DNA of 64,000 nucleotides, taken from NCBI GenBank assembly GCA_022113835.1, contig JAILWY010000029.1:4246001-4310000 (forward strand), read 5' to 3'. Source of the DNA: Atopsyche davidsoni (Eukaryota; Arthropoda; Insecta; Trichoptera; Hydrobiosidae). A model generated the notes under the pieces. The model searched no databases. It was not told the DNA's origin and saw only the letters and a program-made list of their open reading frames with translations. This document shows, one piece after another, positions 36,040 through 46,269 of this stretch. Within the stretch, counting starts at the first letter, position 1, and each line of letters begins with the position of its first letter. The position numbers and the translations under genes were made by a program.

Positions 36040-36504
36040 CATAGATTCCCAAAGTGGTCAATATCGACCCCCAAGGGTCGATTCTGCCCTGCAAGGGGTC
36101 GATGAAAAATTAAAATTAAATTGGGGGTCCACGAACTGTAAATGGGGGTCTACGAAAGTGGATCCCATTTAAGCAGGTCATCACCAAAATACTACAGTGG
36201 ACTATCAATCCATACGGTTACATTGAAGAATCGGAAGTCATACTACAAGTAGAACTGATCGAAATGAGCACTAATGAAGAACTGAAGGTGCAGTTTAGAA
36301 AGGGATATCAGCAATTTTGGCTTCAGAGAGACATACCTGCTATTTATCCTGCATTATGGACTATCGGTTGCCATTTTTCTTACAAAAAAAAAAATAAATA
36401 GATTGGAAATCACTGGGCGAGGATATTTAAAGTTAAATCTGACTTATATGAAGCCAAATATTGAAAAATTTCTATCAAAGCAACAGACCCATCCCTCCCA
36501 TTAA
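36040..36504 (+). mobile_element. hAT element relic with transposase C-terminus
   Basis: Left end CATAGATTCCCAAAGTGG matches the hAT end at 29475; the shared block gggggtccacgaactgtaaa follows. From about 36170 an open stretch encodes a hAT transposase tail of the ZBED5/SCAND3-like group: IEMSTNEELKVQFRKGYQQF with WLQRDIPAIYPALW, then after a deletion NRLEITGRGYLKLNLTY and IEKFLSKQQTHPSH with a stop at 36502. This is the C-terminal dimerisation region. The LVERGFS-type core between the two parts is missing. No right end or target duplication was found. Confidence 0.75.
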
Positions 36505-36549
36505 AAGTATTGATTTTTTTTTAGTGGGTGGTACTATATTTGAGTTTTA

Positions 36550-36606
36550 CAATAAAACCTCGATATAACGGACCCCTGTTTAACGGACAAAAAATCCGGT
36601 CAAATG
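36550..36606 (+). mobile_element. pogo/Tigger-like terminal fragment
   Basis: acctcgatataacggacccc followed by tgtttaacggacaaaaaatc resembles the inverted ends of pogo-family Tc1/mariner elements (AACCTCGnTATAACGGAC). The other end was not found; likely a solo end. Confidence 0.5.
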
Positions 36607-36619
36607 TAAAAATTCAATA

Positions 36620-36982
36620 TAAGCAAGGCTTAAAAGAAACAAGCCCCTCTCATGGGTATACGTAACAAAATATTGACAATGTATAAATAGGCAGGTAAAC
36701 TAGATTAGCGGGGACGAGCATCCCGGGCATAAATTGTATCAGAAACTAAAGCGGCATCCCCCCCGAGCAGGTGGGCTTCAACCCCGACCGGCCGGGAAAC
36801 TACCCCGAAGTTGCGCCGGGGACGTGAGCACTCCACCCCGCCGGTGTTTTATACGGAAATCACTATTTAATGCGCCGCCCCTGACCTGCGCCGCCCCTGC
36901 GCCACACGCGACGCTGACGTGTGCTATTGCCCATCTGATAAACGGCCGATTCGAATCTGCAGCATCTACTATAATAATAGCC

Positions 36983-37017
<35 letters not shown>

Positions 37018-37635
37018 CATTTTTTGCTTCTCTATAGAATATCTTAAAATATACAACGCTGATTTTTTGCACGTAAGTTTAGTGAGTTTTTCCACAGTTA
37101 TGTGCCGAATTTCAAGACAATAGGATAATATTTTCATTTATAAACTAATTAAATAAAACTATCAAATATGCTTTATGTACGAATTATTAAATTCTGTTGT
37201 TCACAGCGAGAATTTCAAATTTAGAATTTTTACAAAAAAACAAAATATGATGCTTCTAAGAAATTTCCAGTTTATGTCAGCTTGACACAAGTACCAATTT
37301 TATTTTTTAGTTGCATTAGAAATTATTAATCAGATCATTAATAACTTAAAATGCCTCCTAAAAAAATAACACCGTCTAAGCACAGCAAACGTAATTAAAA
37401 AAGAATAGCACAATTGAACGTGATAAAGACTTCATCTAATAAAGAACAGTGCAGTGAAAGTGATTCGTTGTTTGTGACACGAAATGTGATATTTCCTAGG
37501 AAGGGCTTAGCTTTCGAAATTAATATCTGGTTATTCAAAATAAAATCAAATATTCATCTAATTGTCAGCCAGACATATGTTCAAACGAATACGTCATTTT
37601 ATGACGGGCTACATTTCTAGTTGATTAATATTTCC
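36620..37635. other. Unrecognised DNA with (GT)15
   Basis: (TG)15 at about 36985-37014 inside otherwise unremarkable sequence. Open frames that cross it encode only TH/CV repeats. Confidence 0.6.
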
Positions 37636-37639
37636 CATA

Positions 37640-37730
37640 CTATTCACAGTTTTATTACTAATATGATAAGGCATATCAGTTCACACATAGAAGATGATTA
37701 AAGAAATTCACAGAAAAATATCATTGCGAT
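37640..37730 (-). repeat. SINE tail fragment
   Basis: Reverse copy of the SINE 3' half: attactaatatgataaggca, cacacatagaagatgattaa and aaaatatcattgcgatttg. It stops where the LINE fragment begins. Confidence 0.65.
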
Positions 37731-38178
37731 TTGTACCTACAGCTAATACCTGCGGAATTAGCTTTGAATCAACCCAGCTCTTAACGGGTCATGGAGCGAT
37801 GAGAAGTTATCGCCGCAGGTTCCACTTGACGAGCGACGACACATGCCCTTGTGATGATTTTACTCCACAAACAGTGATCCACCTTGTGGGTTCATGCCCC
37901 ATATTTGGTCTTCAGAGATACCAACTGGAGAGCCAATGCCAACAGGAAGGTCTGTGCATGGATGACCTGAAGTCAGTGGCGAGACACCCACAGTTGATGA
38001 AGTCACTGGATGGCTTCTTGAAGCATGTTATCGGAACCATAAAAAAGATAAACCAGGGGGTGTAGCTTCAGTCACTCCCATTTATAGATCAATTCGATCG
38101 ACTAGTTTGGAAAGTTTCCCCAAATTGTGACGAAATACCTTGTATATAACAAGCAAGGTACCAAAAAAAAAAAAAAAA
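37731..38178 (+). pseudogene. LINE C-terminal fragment with CCHC-like knuckle and poly(A)
   Basis: In-frame to the stop at 38063 it encodes STQLLTGHGAMRSYRRRFH, then CPCDDFTPQTVIHLVGSCPI and a helical tail. LTGHGxxxxYLxRF followed by C-x-C-x(9)-H-x(4)-C is the C-terminal region after RNase H in I/Jockey/R1-type LINEs. The frame continues upstream only into SINE sequence, so the 5' part was lost. About 95 bp of 3' untranslated sequence and a poly(A) tract at about 38163-38178 follow, the expected end of a retrotransposed copy. A clade different from the LINE at 60793. Confidence 0.8.
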
Positions 38179-38394
38179 GATTTGTAGAGTATGGTTGTTA
38201 AAAATTCTCAAAATGTGGTTCGTTAGTACAATGGTCAGTACACCGGCCATGTAAGCCTGGGGATGTGGGTTCAAATCACGATGATATTTTTCTGAGAATT
38301 TCTTTAATCATCTTCTATGTGTGAATTAATGTGCCTAATCATATTAGTAATAATAAAATAAAACCCGTAATGGGTAATAAATACGCACTTGATT
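38179..38394 (+). repeat. tRNA-derived SINE, unit 1
   Basis: Starts gatttgtagagtatggttg. It contains a tRNA-like head (38214-38280) with A-box-like TAGTACAATGG and B-box-like GGTTCAAATCA, then aatcatcttctatgtgtgaa and the tail aaaacccgtaatgggtaata. Non-coding and polymerase III-type by structure. It begins right after the LINE poly(A). Confidence 0.8.
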
Positions 38395-38592
38395 GATTTG
38401 TAGAGTATGATTGTTAAAAATTCTCAAAATGTGGTTCGTTAGTACAATGGTCAGTACACCGGCCATGCAAGCCTGGGGATGTGTGTTCAAATCCCACACA
38501 AATCGCGATGGTATTTTTCTATGTGTGAACTGATGTGCCTAATCATATTAATAAAAATAAAATAAAACCCGTAATGGGTAATAAATACGCAT
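38395..38592 (+). repeat. tRNA-derived SINE, unit 2 (tandem)
   Basis: Repeats unit 1 head to tail with the same start (gatttgtagagtatg) and the same tail. It keeps a better B box side (GTTCAAATCCCACAC) but lacks about 20 bp after it (ttctgagaatttctttaatc). Confidence 0.8.
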
Positions 38593-38599
38593 TTGAGTT

Positions 38600-39045
38600 T
38601 TCGCACATACATGTGTATTGTGTATACGACGCTCCTCGAAGAGAATGGATCTGACAGCGTGCGCGACGTTGACGTATGAAATTAACAGCTGTTACTATTT
38701 GAATTACCCAAGCTTATCATGCTTTCAAGATGCATCGATAGTGTATGCATATGCTTTATTGCTGAAAACTGAGTTGCCACGGAAGTTTCTGATCTATCCA
38801 AGATTTATACGACAAGTGGAACATTCTGAACGCATCGTTTTACTTTTGATCACAAGTTCTCGATGATACATCTTGATCAGAAGGCCGATCTAGCGAGTGT
38901 CGAATCGGCAGCTGGGGATATTAATATTCAATATTAAGGGCGGTGATCTCGGGGCGAGCGTGATTCATAAAACTCCGATCGTTGCTGATTTATTAGCGGG
39001 AGCTCCGGCGCGGCGGCTTAACATTGTGCGAGCGTCGCCGGCCGG
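38600..39045. other. Unrecognised intronic DNA
   Basis: No gene or repeat recognised. Confidence 0.55.
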
Positions 39046-39047
39046 GC

Positions 39048-39094
39048 GCCCCCATGTTGCCCCCATGTTGCCCCCATGCCGCCCCCATGGTGCC
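39048..39094. repeat. GC-rich minisatellite
   Basis: About four units of gcccccatgtt (11-12 bp) in tandem, with variants ccatgcc and ccatggt. Confidence 0.85.
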
Positions 39095-39273
39095 CCCCCC
39101 TCGGTGCACGCGTGGGCGGAATCTTTATCGGCGTATTTGCGAGACGCGAACACGTCAAAGATTGACGGCGCGATCCGACGGGCTCCTGTCGCATATTAAG
39201 AATTAACGCGCCCCGAGGGATTCGAAACCGAAATCAGCAGCAAGTCAGTATTTTTTTTTATTTAAAAAAAAAA

Positions 39274-39318
39274 GCCACTCCATGCTAATCATCTAAAAAG
39301 AAAATTAGCATGGAGTTG
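39274..39318. repeat. Perfect hairpin
   Basis: ACTCCATGCTAAT and its exact complement ATTAGCATGGAGT, separated by about 16 nt. It lies next to a LINE-like repeat and may be its edge. Confidence 0.7.
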
Positions 39319-39379
39319 CATTCCCGACCTACATAAGTGGACTTGGAGAGATGTGCTCTATGAGGGGGGACTTACTATT

Positions 39380-39570
39380 GTTTCCGTAACTTGCTGCAAA
39401 AGCAGCATCAGATCTAAACGCCAGAGCTTTATAATAAATAAACTGCGGTGTAGAAGGGCCCACTACACTATTTTCCCCTAAGAAAACAATGAACACAGTG
39501 AAATGCTCGCCAACCACCTCTGATGAAAGGTGGTGGCTCGCCAACCACCTCTCATATTCATCAATGAAAA
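39380..39570 (+). repeat. LINE 3'-terminal fragment
   Basis: Contains cagatctaaacgccagagct, ctgcggtgtagaagggccca, ctacactattttcccctaag and gctcgccaaccacctct. The last phrase is present twice, 33 bp apart. This is the clearest uninterrupted copy of the 3'-end block also found at 28008-28400, 48566-48660, 53474-53560 and 63049-63110. Confidence 0.55.
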
Positions 39571-39574
39571 ATTT

Positions 39575-40370
39575 TTAACCAACAATTACGGTCGGAATTT
39601 TCAATTTATCACCTGCACACGCGAACGCAATTCCCATGGCGCGGATTGATTAAAATAAACACTCAGTAAATTGATTTGAGTGATACGTTTTAATACGGCA
39701 CAGGCTTACATTGTATTCAGCACACAAATCAACCGTTACAATATTTTTTTTAATAACACGACAAAAATTACAGGTGCAATTATGTTTAAAAGTTATGATA
39801 TGTTTAAGTCACTGTACGGCAGTTGCGTGTGTGTAAATGCTTATGTATCGGTCTGATTATAGGGACACGGTGGGAGAATGCAGAATAAAGAGTTATATGC
39901 TATGTATTAAAAAAACTTTAAATATTAGTTTCCGAAAAATAATTATGATAGAAAATAAAAATATATGAATTGAAAATCTCAAAACAATATATACCTGAAC
40001 TATTGAGTATTTTTGAATATTATTTAAGTAAGACAATATTTAAGGGTTGTATCGAGATTTTTGCCATCGCGCGAGGGGGATGTTACTGGGTCGCTACTTA
40101 ATCGAAAAATCCGGGGCATCCCCTATTTCCCAACTTGCCGGCGGGTAATGCATATTTCACGGCCGGAGGTTCGCCTTATCCGAACGTACTATAAAATGCG
40201 TTGTCTATTCACACGGGAGCCTCGCGGAATTGAATTGAAATATTGTATAGACTATACCATCAAAAAAAAATAAAAATAACATCGTAATATTTATAGAATT
40301 TAGAAAGCAACAGATTTGATGTAAAGTAATCAATATTTTTGGTAGAGAGTACTTGATGGAATTCCTTTAA
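39575..40370. other. Unrecognised intronic DNA
   Basis: AT-rich; no gene or repeat recognised. Confidence 0.6.
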
Positions 40371-40618
40371 AATACAGGGTTAAGCAGGGAGGTAAGGATG
40401 CTTTGAAAGGGGCGCCACGCGGGGTGGGGATAACCTTGGTGAATAAAGAGTGGGGGTATCTGCTAGTCAAGAGATTTTTGTAATGGCAACATCCAAGTTA
40501 CACATTGAAAAAATAAATCTTGTTGATGGACAAGGCATTTGATTCGTGAAGATCCATTATTATAATGATAAGAGTAACTTTGTATTTTGTCTTCACGTTG
40601 AGTTTATTAAAATTATTT

Positions 40619-40662
40619 ACATTACTAGTTTCGACCCGATACACTGGGTCATCATCAGATGC
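40619..40662 (-). ncRNA. Hammerhead ribozyme motif, type I (left arm)
   Basis: Minus strand: stem I strand GCAU, core CUGAUGA, one U, stem II GACCC with GGGUC around a short loop, GAAAC, self-complementary ACUAGU as a minimal stem III, A at the cleavage position, then AUGU closing stem I with one G-U pair. All conserved core bases are present. The very short stem III implies that cleavage would need a dimer, as in known Penelope-like element ribozymes. Activity is inferred. Confidence 0.65.
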
Positions 40663-40878
40663 TTAACTAAACTAGCAAAATATAAAAATAACATATTCTT
40701 AAATACAACCAACAGGATACTGGCAACAATACAAAATTTGACAAAAATAGATGAGGGTTATACAATTAGTTAAGTTTATGGACTAAAATTTTTTTTGTGT
40801 TGATCGCAAAAAAAAATTTAGTATCCTGTTAGTTGTATTTAAACATAAGTTATTTCTATATTTTGCTAGTTTAGTTAA

Positions 40879-40922
40879 GCATCTGATGATGACTGAATGT
40901 ATCGGGTCGAAACTAGTAATGC
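40879..40922 (+). ncRNA. Hammerhead ribozyme motif, type I (right arm)
   Basis: Plus strand: GCAU, core CUGAUGA (40883-40889), stem II weakened to GAC/GGUC because of two changes, GAAAC (40909-40913), UAGU, A at the cleavage position, then AUGC, a perfect 4-bp partner for GCAU in stem I. Same plan as the left arm in inverse orientation. Stem I is better here and stem II worse. Confidence 0.6.
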
Positions 40923-41101
40923 AAATAATTTTAAAAAACTCAATGTGAATTCAAAATACAAAGTTACTTTTATCATTATAATATGAAAAAATATTTTTTT
41001 TAATTATTAAAAAATTTAGTGTGTTACTGTTATTTCAAATCATCCCTACCTCCCTGCCTAACCCTAACTTTGAGTGATTTTACCGCATGTTATTTTTATC
41101 G

Positions 41102-41143
41102 GTGACCGGTTTCGCCTAACTGAGTTTAGTACTGAACCGCGGT
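41102..41143 (-). ncRNA. Eroded hammerhead-like motif
   Basis: The minus strand has GGCGAAACCGGUCACC, the 3' half of the motif seen at 20241-20287, with a possible stem CUAA/UUAG, but the CUGAUGA core is not recognisable. Probably a dead remnant. Confidence 0.3.
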
Positions 41144-41144
41144 C

Positions 41145-42420
41145 TGGTCTTAGGCTTTAGTCGCCTGTTCTTGTGCACGTTGTATCAGGAGAGCGGAATG
41201 CCACAAATGACATTTTTGTAAATTAAGAAACCAAAGTATTGAATTTGATGAACAGTATCAGAATTGCAGAACGCAGACCAAATTAATTTTTTTTTTTTAA
41301 TATATGTATATTTATATATTTTTAAAGAAAATTGTAATTTTATTTGACTTTGATTACATTCCATGCATTACGCAGGTGATAATTCGTCCAGTGGCGGCCG
41401 GTGCGAGACCGCAATAATAACCTGCGTAACGCTAAAAAAAGAAGCATTTCAAGCAGTAAAGAAGAGACCCCGAGAGGCGAGCGGCCGCCATAAACTAAAC
41501 GACATCTCATTTGGGCGAGAACACCACGACACAACAAACGGTTAAAATTCAACAGCATATTTAAAACGGGCGGATGATTTAAATTTTTATTGTTGCGCCC
41601 GGGATAGCCGGATGTGCCCAGGGGGGGGGGGATGGTTAGTTTCGGCAACTAGGGGGACTAGGGGGGGGGGGGGTCCAGGGGTTCGGCGGGCAAAGTTGGA
41701 CCTCTAATTAGGAATAGGGTGAAATGACGAGCCCGGAGAGCTGCGGACTCGTATATATTATGTATTATATTGTGCTGTAAAATTTGGGTAGCGTCGAGTG
41801 GAGGTTTTTGACGGTTAGTTAAACCGCGGATGAGGGGCGTTAAACCGCGGTGTAAATATATTAATTAATGCGCACACTTGGCTTGTTGCTGTTACAGGTG
41901 AGGTTCGATTCAATTCGCGTAGAAAAATGATGTTGTAACGATGCGACTATGATGGTAGTTTAATATGCAAGGCATTGTGAGTGTATGTGTAATTGATGAT
42001 GAAACGAGGTAGTTGAGATTAGGGATGCTGGAGCAGGGGTGTAATCTGGTTAATTCCCCATCCAGGCTGGATACGTGTCGCGGAATCACCCCTGATGGGC
42101 TCCGAGAAGCTGACGGCGCATTAGCACGGTCGAGTAGCCCCGACGCCGCCTCGTATCGAGGCCCGAACAGAAAGCAATCAAAGGAAAATTCTCAGGGATG
42201 AGAGGCTAGAGAAGAGTTAGAGGAGAGCAGCCGTTATTTTTTGGTTGATAATGCGACCAGCGCGGGGGCCGAAACGTCGAAGTTCATATCTAGCGCGAAA
42301 GGGTGAGGTGCGATTTCATATTAGAGTCCACGCTTCCACGTTTTATATATTCAATAATATGCTAAGCATGACGTGATGATGATGATGATGATGACACATA
42401 CATATATTAATAAAAGTGAC
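41145..42420. other. Unrecognised DNA
   Basis: Contains G-runs at 41620-41670, a hAT-end-like cagtggcggccggtg at 41389 without a partner, and (GAT)n at 42375-42394. No gene. Confidence 0.5.
42375..42394. repeat. (GAT)n microsatellite
   Basis: About six GAT trinucleotides, 30 bp beyond the second donor of ratchet point 3. Confidence 0.9.
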
Positions 42421-42424
42421 GTAC

Positions 42425-42490
42425 CAATAAACAGGCGATCGTGATGAAGCACGTAGAAAAAGTGTCTTACCTGAAAAGAAAAAGAAATAT
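42425..42490 (-). other. Recursive splice site (ratchet point 3) with cryptic RP exon
   Basis: On the minus strand the acceptor tract TTTCTTTTTCTTTTCAG, complement of 42471-42487, runs straight into the donor GTAAGACAC; junction 42471/42470. A TATAATAAT stretch just upstream could supply the branch point. A second donor, TTG|GTACGTCA, lies at 42425/42424 and defines a 46-nt potential RP exon. The uninterrupted pyrimidine tract makes this one of the two strongest of the four sites. It lies 20.9 kb downstream of ratchet point 4 on the minus strand. Function is inferred from architecture and from the other three sites. Confidence 0.75.
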
Positions 42491-42494
42491 TATT

Positions 42495-43955
42495 ATAGGA
42501 AAACATTATTCAAGTGGAGTGCGGTGACACAATGAGTGTAATATATATAATTTTATGGCAGATTAGTATAAAACAGTTCAGGAACGCTTCAAGTATAACA
42601 AAGCTACGCCTTACAGGGCTAAGATCAACACGGCCAAGTCAAACACGGCCTTACAATATTCTCCCTTGCGATGTGCGACTGACAGGGTGCAGCGGGGGAG
42701 GGTCTCAGGGGCGGGGGGGTGCGACTCGCAGTAAAACTTTTATGAATCCTCGCCCAAGTGCGTATGGTGAATTTTCACGATTTGAATATTGACGTCCTCC
42801 TCCCACCTGCCCAAGTCGCGGGCCGAGATTTCGCCGCCTTTGTGAATATGCGCGAATTTCTCTGCAAATTGAATGTTGGAAATTGTTTCCGCGGGGCGAA
42901 AAGTTCGCACAAAGGGCGCGCGGGACGGGGGGGGGCCAAAATATACAAACATTATTCGCGGGCGGCGTTTTGGCCCCCCGCGGCCCGTGAACGATATCGA
43001 GACTGCGATTTGCTCGATTCGGGCGAATACAGCCCGTTGAGGCCCGCCACTATATAAACTATACTTTGAAAATATACAAAAACAGATATCGGAAGTCAGA
43101 ATAATTGCATACTAAATGAAAATAAAATAGCAACATACAAAAACTAACCGTTGTTTGACACTCAATAAAATACGTACAGCGTGAAAATATTCACCAAATT
43201 AATATTTACATTTGAAACTACAGAGAATACAATAATGGATTCGAGCAGCTGGAGGATAATTTCAGTGGATTTTAGTAGTAGTTTTTTTTTTTTTTTTTTT
43301 TTTAACAATGCACATTGTTTAATTTGAACGAAAAATCATAAAATACGTATTTAAAATTGGCGTAACAACTGGGGCACAGTGCACACACCAACGGACTGGC
43401 TAATGTGCATTTGATGCGAGTTGGATTGAATTGATATCGAGATATGGTATTGAATAATTTATTTTGTACGCGCGTGCACAGTGGCTCGGTAAATTTTTAA
43501 TAACACATATACGTTCAATTCATAACGGCCGTTGGTGGATAATTGGAAAAAGGCCCGTTGCGAGTTCGGATTTGCAAAATTATTAAAATCGAGAAAATTA
43601 TAATATTTTTACAGTAAGCACGGTAAAAAAAAAAAATTGTGCGGTGTGTGCTGACAATGGCGGAACGAAGAAGGGCCTATCTATATATTTCAGTGTATAA
43701 TCGGAAGTAATAAATTTATCAACCGAGGCAATATGTTCCCCCGCGCCTGTCGACTTCCTAATTCTGCAGGAGCGATAAATCTACCCCCTGCAACGGTGTT
43801 CCTGTCATCCCTTCATCTGGCGATCAATCCGGGGCTCCCCAGACTTCATCTCTCCATCATTCAATGGGATCCATTATCCAGCCTGCAGCGTGTGGGACGG
43901 GGGGGGCGAGCGAGCTGTCATCGCGGGAACCGGGTCAAACTCTACTTGTAGATTT
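42495..43955. other. Unrecognised DNA
   Basis: GC-rich patches at 42690-43040; poly(T) run near 43284-43303. Overlapping open frames here are compositional. No gene recognised. Confidence 0.55.
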
Positions 43956-43959
43956 GGAA

Positions 43960-44170
43960 GTAAAAATAAAAGGGTACGATAGTCAGAGAATATCGAAATG
44001 AATTTCTAGATACTAGAATACTTAAAATACCGTGAGATGATGCGTCACAAATGAGGGAGTATTGAACTCCTGGCGATGGTAAAAAAAAAAGTGTAGGGTA
44101 TCTTGTTTCGGCCATATTTTGAGAAACCCCAAACATGCAGCTACTGTTAAAAAAAGCCGTAATTAATAGC
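43960..44170 (+). pseudogene. LINE C-terminal fragment, decayed
   Basis: Scattered matches in several plus-strand frames: ILKIP (RRILKIPWVDR region), ASQMREY (TNEEVL region), YLVSAIF (YLGHIMRN region) and NPKHAATVKKA. The order is that of the post-RT segment of the same LINE group as 60793-60972. Many stops and frameshifts. Confidence 0.5.
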
Positions 44171-44199
44171 ACAAGATGAGCTTACGAAGAAACGACAGT

Positions 44200-45985
44200 T
44201 CAAAAGATTAACCAATTTAACCAAAACCATTGTGAACAGAAAATATTTTCAAGAAGTTTTCTCGTCGTTTCTTGCGGAGCTATTAAATATTTAATAATAA
44301 TAATCGATAACGGTTTTCAAGTCGAATTTATATTAATGCGATAAGGAAGAGCCACACAACACAGAGTCGTTTTTTTTTTTTTTTTAGTGCCGCGGTCATT
44401 ACCTGTCCACTCAATTTACGTATGTAGTGATTTAATAACAAGTAGAGTCACGTTCGCGATTACCACACCTCGGGTATAGTAACATCTCATATCCGGTTTC
44501 GGGCCGCCGAGTGTGTACTCTCTCGATTCGGAATCGACTGCTGGGCCGCTGCAGCACAGATATATTACATACTGGGAAGTAGACGTGAAGACGCGTCGGG
44601 AGAATACAAAGTAAATATATATATATATATAGTAATAATTTGTATACACAATTAAAACATAGGAATTTATTATTAATCATTATAGAAGGCGATTGCCGAT
44701 ATTTTTTTAACATCAAGAATGGCGTCACAGGGAAATAATCACCACACCTACTACATAAGAGCTCGGCTATCGGCCATATGGATTTTATTTCTCCGTTAGT
44801 ATCTCTTAGGCCGAGAGCACAAAGATTTTTTCCACTCTCCGTGGCGCAGCTCTCGAAGCCTTCTCCGGCACTGCTCTCGGGCGCACAATGTGGGTCAGCA
44901 CGACTTCTGAACCACTCCATGGGAGCTCAAACCATGGACCACGCCACGGAGTAAATATACACATACGATGTGATATTAATCAAGTATGTGTATTATACAT
45001 ATAAAGCAACAAAGACTGAAGCATGAGTATGAGAGTGTTTTATGTTCAAAATACGATTGATGAGCTGCTGCAAGTCAGACATAGCCGACACCGCTTACAA
45101 GTAGCGATGCATGTTTCCACGTTTGCTTGCTTGAATTTCTGATTTGCGGCCCTCGGTTCGCAGCCGCTGGCCGGGCGACCTTATCTGTGGGAAGGCACCG
45201 CGACCCGGCCGCGGAATTCATTTTCAGTCGAAACAACACGCGCATCGTGCGCCTCTGCTCGCACTCGCACGCGCCGCCCGCCGCCAGACAGGGACGGCCG
45301 ACGTCGGTGTTGAACATCACCCGGAGTGCAAAGCGGCCTGCTCGCGCTGCGGCACGACCGACCTGGCCCCACAGCTACACAGCACCGCGGGCCAGCCCAG
45401 CTGCAGCGTCTTTTGTTATGAACAAGCAGTACTACAAATTAAACCAGCATGTCGATCTAATAATAAAATATAGTATTTTGTACATACTGCGTGTATTTTG
45501 GTTGTAATCGCAAGATCAGTTCTCATTTCACATCTGGTTCTTACGGTTATCTATCGCCGCATCGATCCAGTTCGGCCTGTCAATGCGCGTATTGGAAAGG
45601 ATTGATTTATCCGTGCTGCGCAATCTGCATGACTGTTAACCAGGTACATGAATCTGTGTAAATTCCGTCCGCACCCAATGCAGGTTATTATTAATACATA
45701 TAAGATAATAATACAACGTGGGTGTAGTGTAAATTGAGGAGAGGCCTATCAGTTTTAAAGGCTGGTTATATAATGCTTTTTTTTTTTTTTAATATCCGTG
45801 TTGTGCCAGCTTTAAAAATCTTACCAACAAACTCTAGCTTGTGCTAGTGAATTAGATTATGACTGAACACGATGAAAGGACTTTTCATACCGTTCAAGGA
45901 AAAATAATAAAACGATTTTACGGCCCTATAAAACATGAATATATTTTTAGGGAAAAGGCGACGCCGTGACTTATATGACATATAC
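44200..45985. other. Unrecognised DNA with GC-rich patch
   Basis: GC-rich at 45130-45420, where several long frames overlap on both strands and none resembles a known protein. Also short (AT)n near 44615. No gene recognised. Confidence 0.5.
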
Positions 45986-46099
45986 CAACCAGTGGCGTGC
46001 AAGCATTGCTTGCTAAAACATATCTTTTAAGGAATTTTATAACGAATTGTACATTATTAAACGGCAGGATACGAGTAGCATATTATCTCTTTGAGGTCG

Positions 46100-46268
46100 T
46101 TTTACTAGTGCGCAGTCAAAGCCTGGTTGTACAAGTTTGCAGCGGTCCGGCCAATCACGCCGACATCCTCTACCACGAGTGCTATGAGCATATCTTCATC
46201 CTCTACACACTGTGCCCAAACAGACCTCCACAATGGCGGCGTGTCATCCGCACCGAAACGAAAGTGCC
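46100..46268 (-). pseudogene. Coding-like minus-strand segment of unknown origin
   Basis: The minus-strand frame reads RPWHFRFGADDTPPLWRSVW, continues AQCVEDEDMLIALVVEDVG and VIGRTAANLYNQALTAH, then a stop. Codons are strongly GNN-rich, as in real coding DNA, and the composition is sharper than the surroundings. No good acceptor or donor bounds it, so it is not a convincing host exon. The DDTP...C pattern weakly recalls the C-terminal knuckle of R1-type LINEs, which I cannot confirm. The opposite strand is also open over most of it. Confidence 0.3.
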
Positions 46269-46269
46269 A

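Larger units (their letters stand above)
40374..41068. mobile_element. Fold-back, Penelope-like remnant
   Basis: Two inner arms (40557-40720 and 40821-40982) are inverted copies, roughly 85-90% identical by eye over about 163 bp, around a 100-bp loop. A second, outer pair (40374-40405 and 41036-41068, core gcagggaggtaaggatg) lies beyond them. Each inner arm carries a hammerhead ribozyme motif. Small hammerheads of this layout are known from the terminal repeats of Penelope-like elements, whose copies are often joined in inverse orientation. No reverse transcriptase or GIY-YIG sequence is visible, so the assignment rests on the ribozymes and arrangement. Confidence 0.6.

Noticed and set aside
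36985..37014. Coding Thr-His or Cys-Val repeat protein
   Set aside because: Frames here are simply the translation of a (GT)15 microsatellite.
38214..38290. Functional tRNA gene
   Set aside because: A and B boxes are present, but the cloverleaf is imperfect, the unit is repeated with a common non-tRNA tail, and copies occur at 57 kb; it is a SINE head.
41870..41905. TTACAG|GTGAGG on the plus strand as a ratchet point
   Set aside because: A moderate acceptor tract, but the donor is weaker, there is no second donor nearby and the strand is wrong.
44432..44920. Minus-strand frame of 162 codons
   Set aside because: Contains an (AT)n-encoded Tyr/Ile run and no recognisable domain; no acceptor or donor at sensible places.
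45127..45507. Plus-strand frames of 126 and 109 codons
   Set aside because: Same reasoning: both strands and several frames open in a GC-rich segment.
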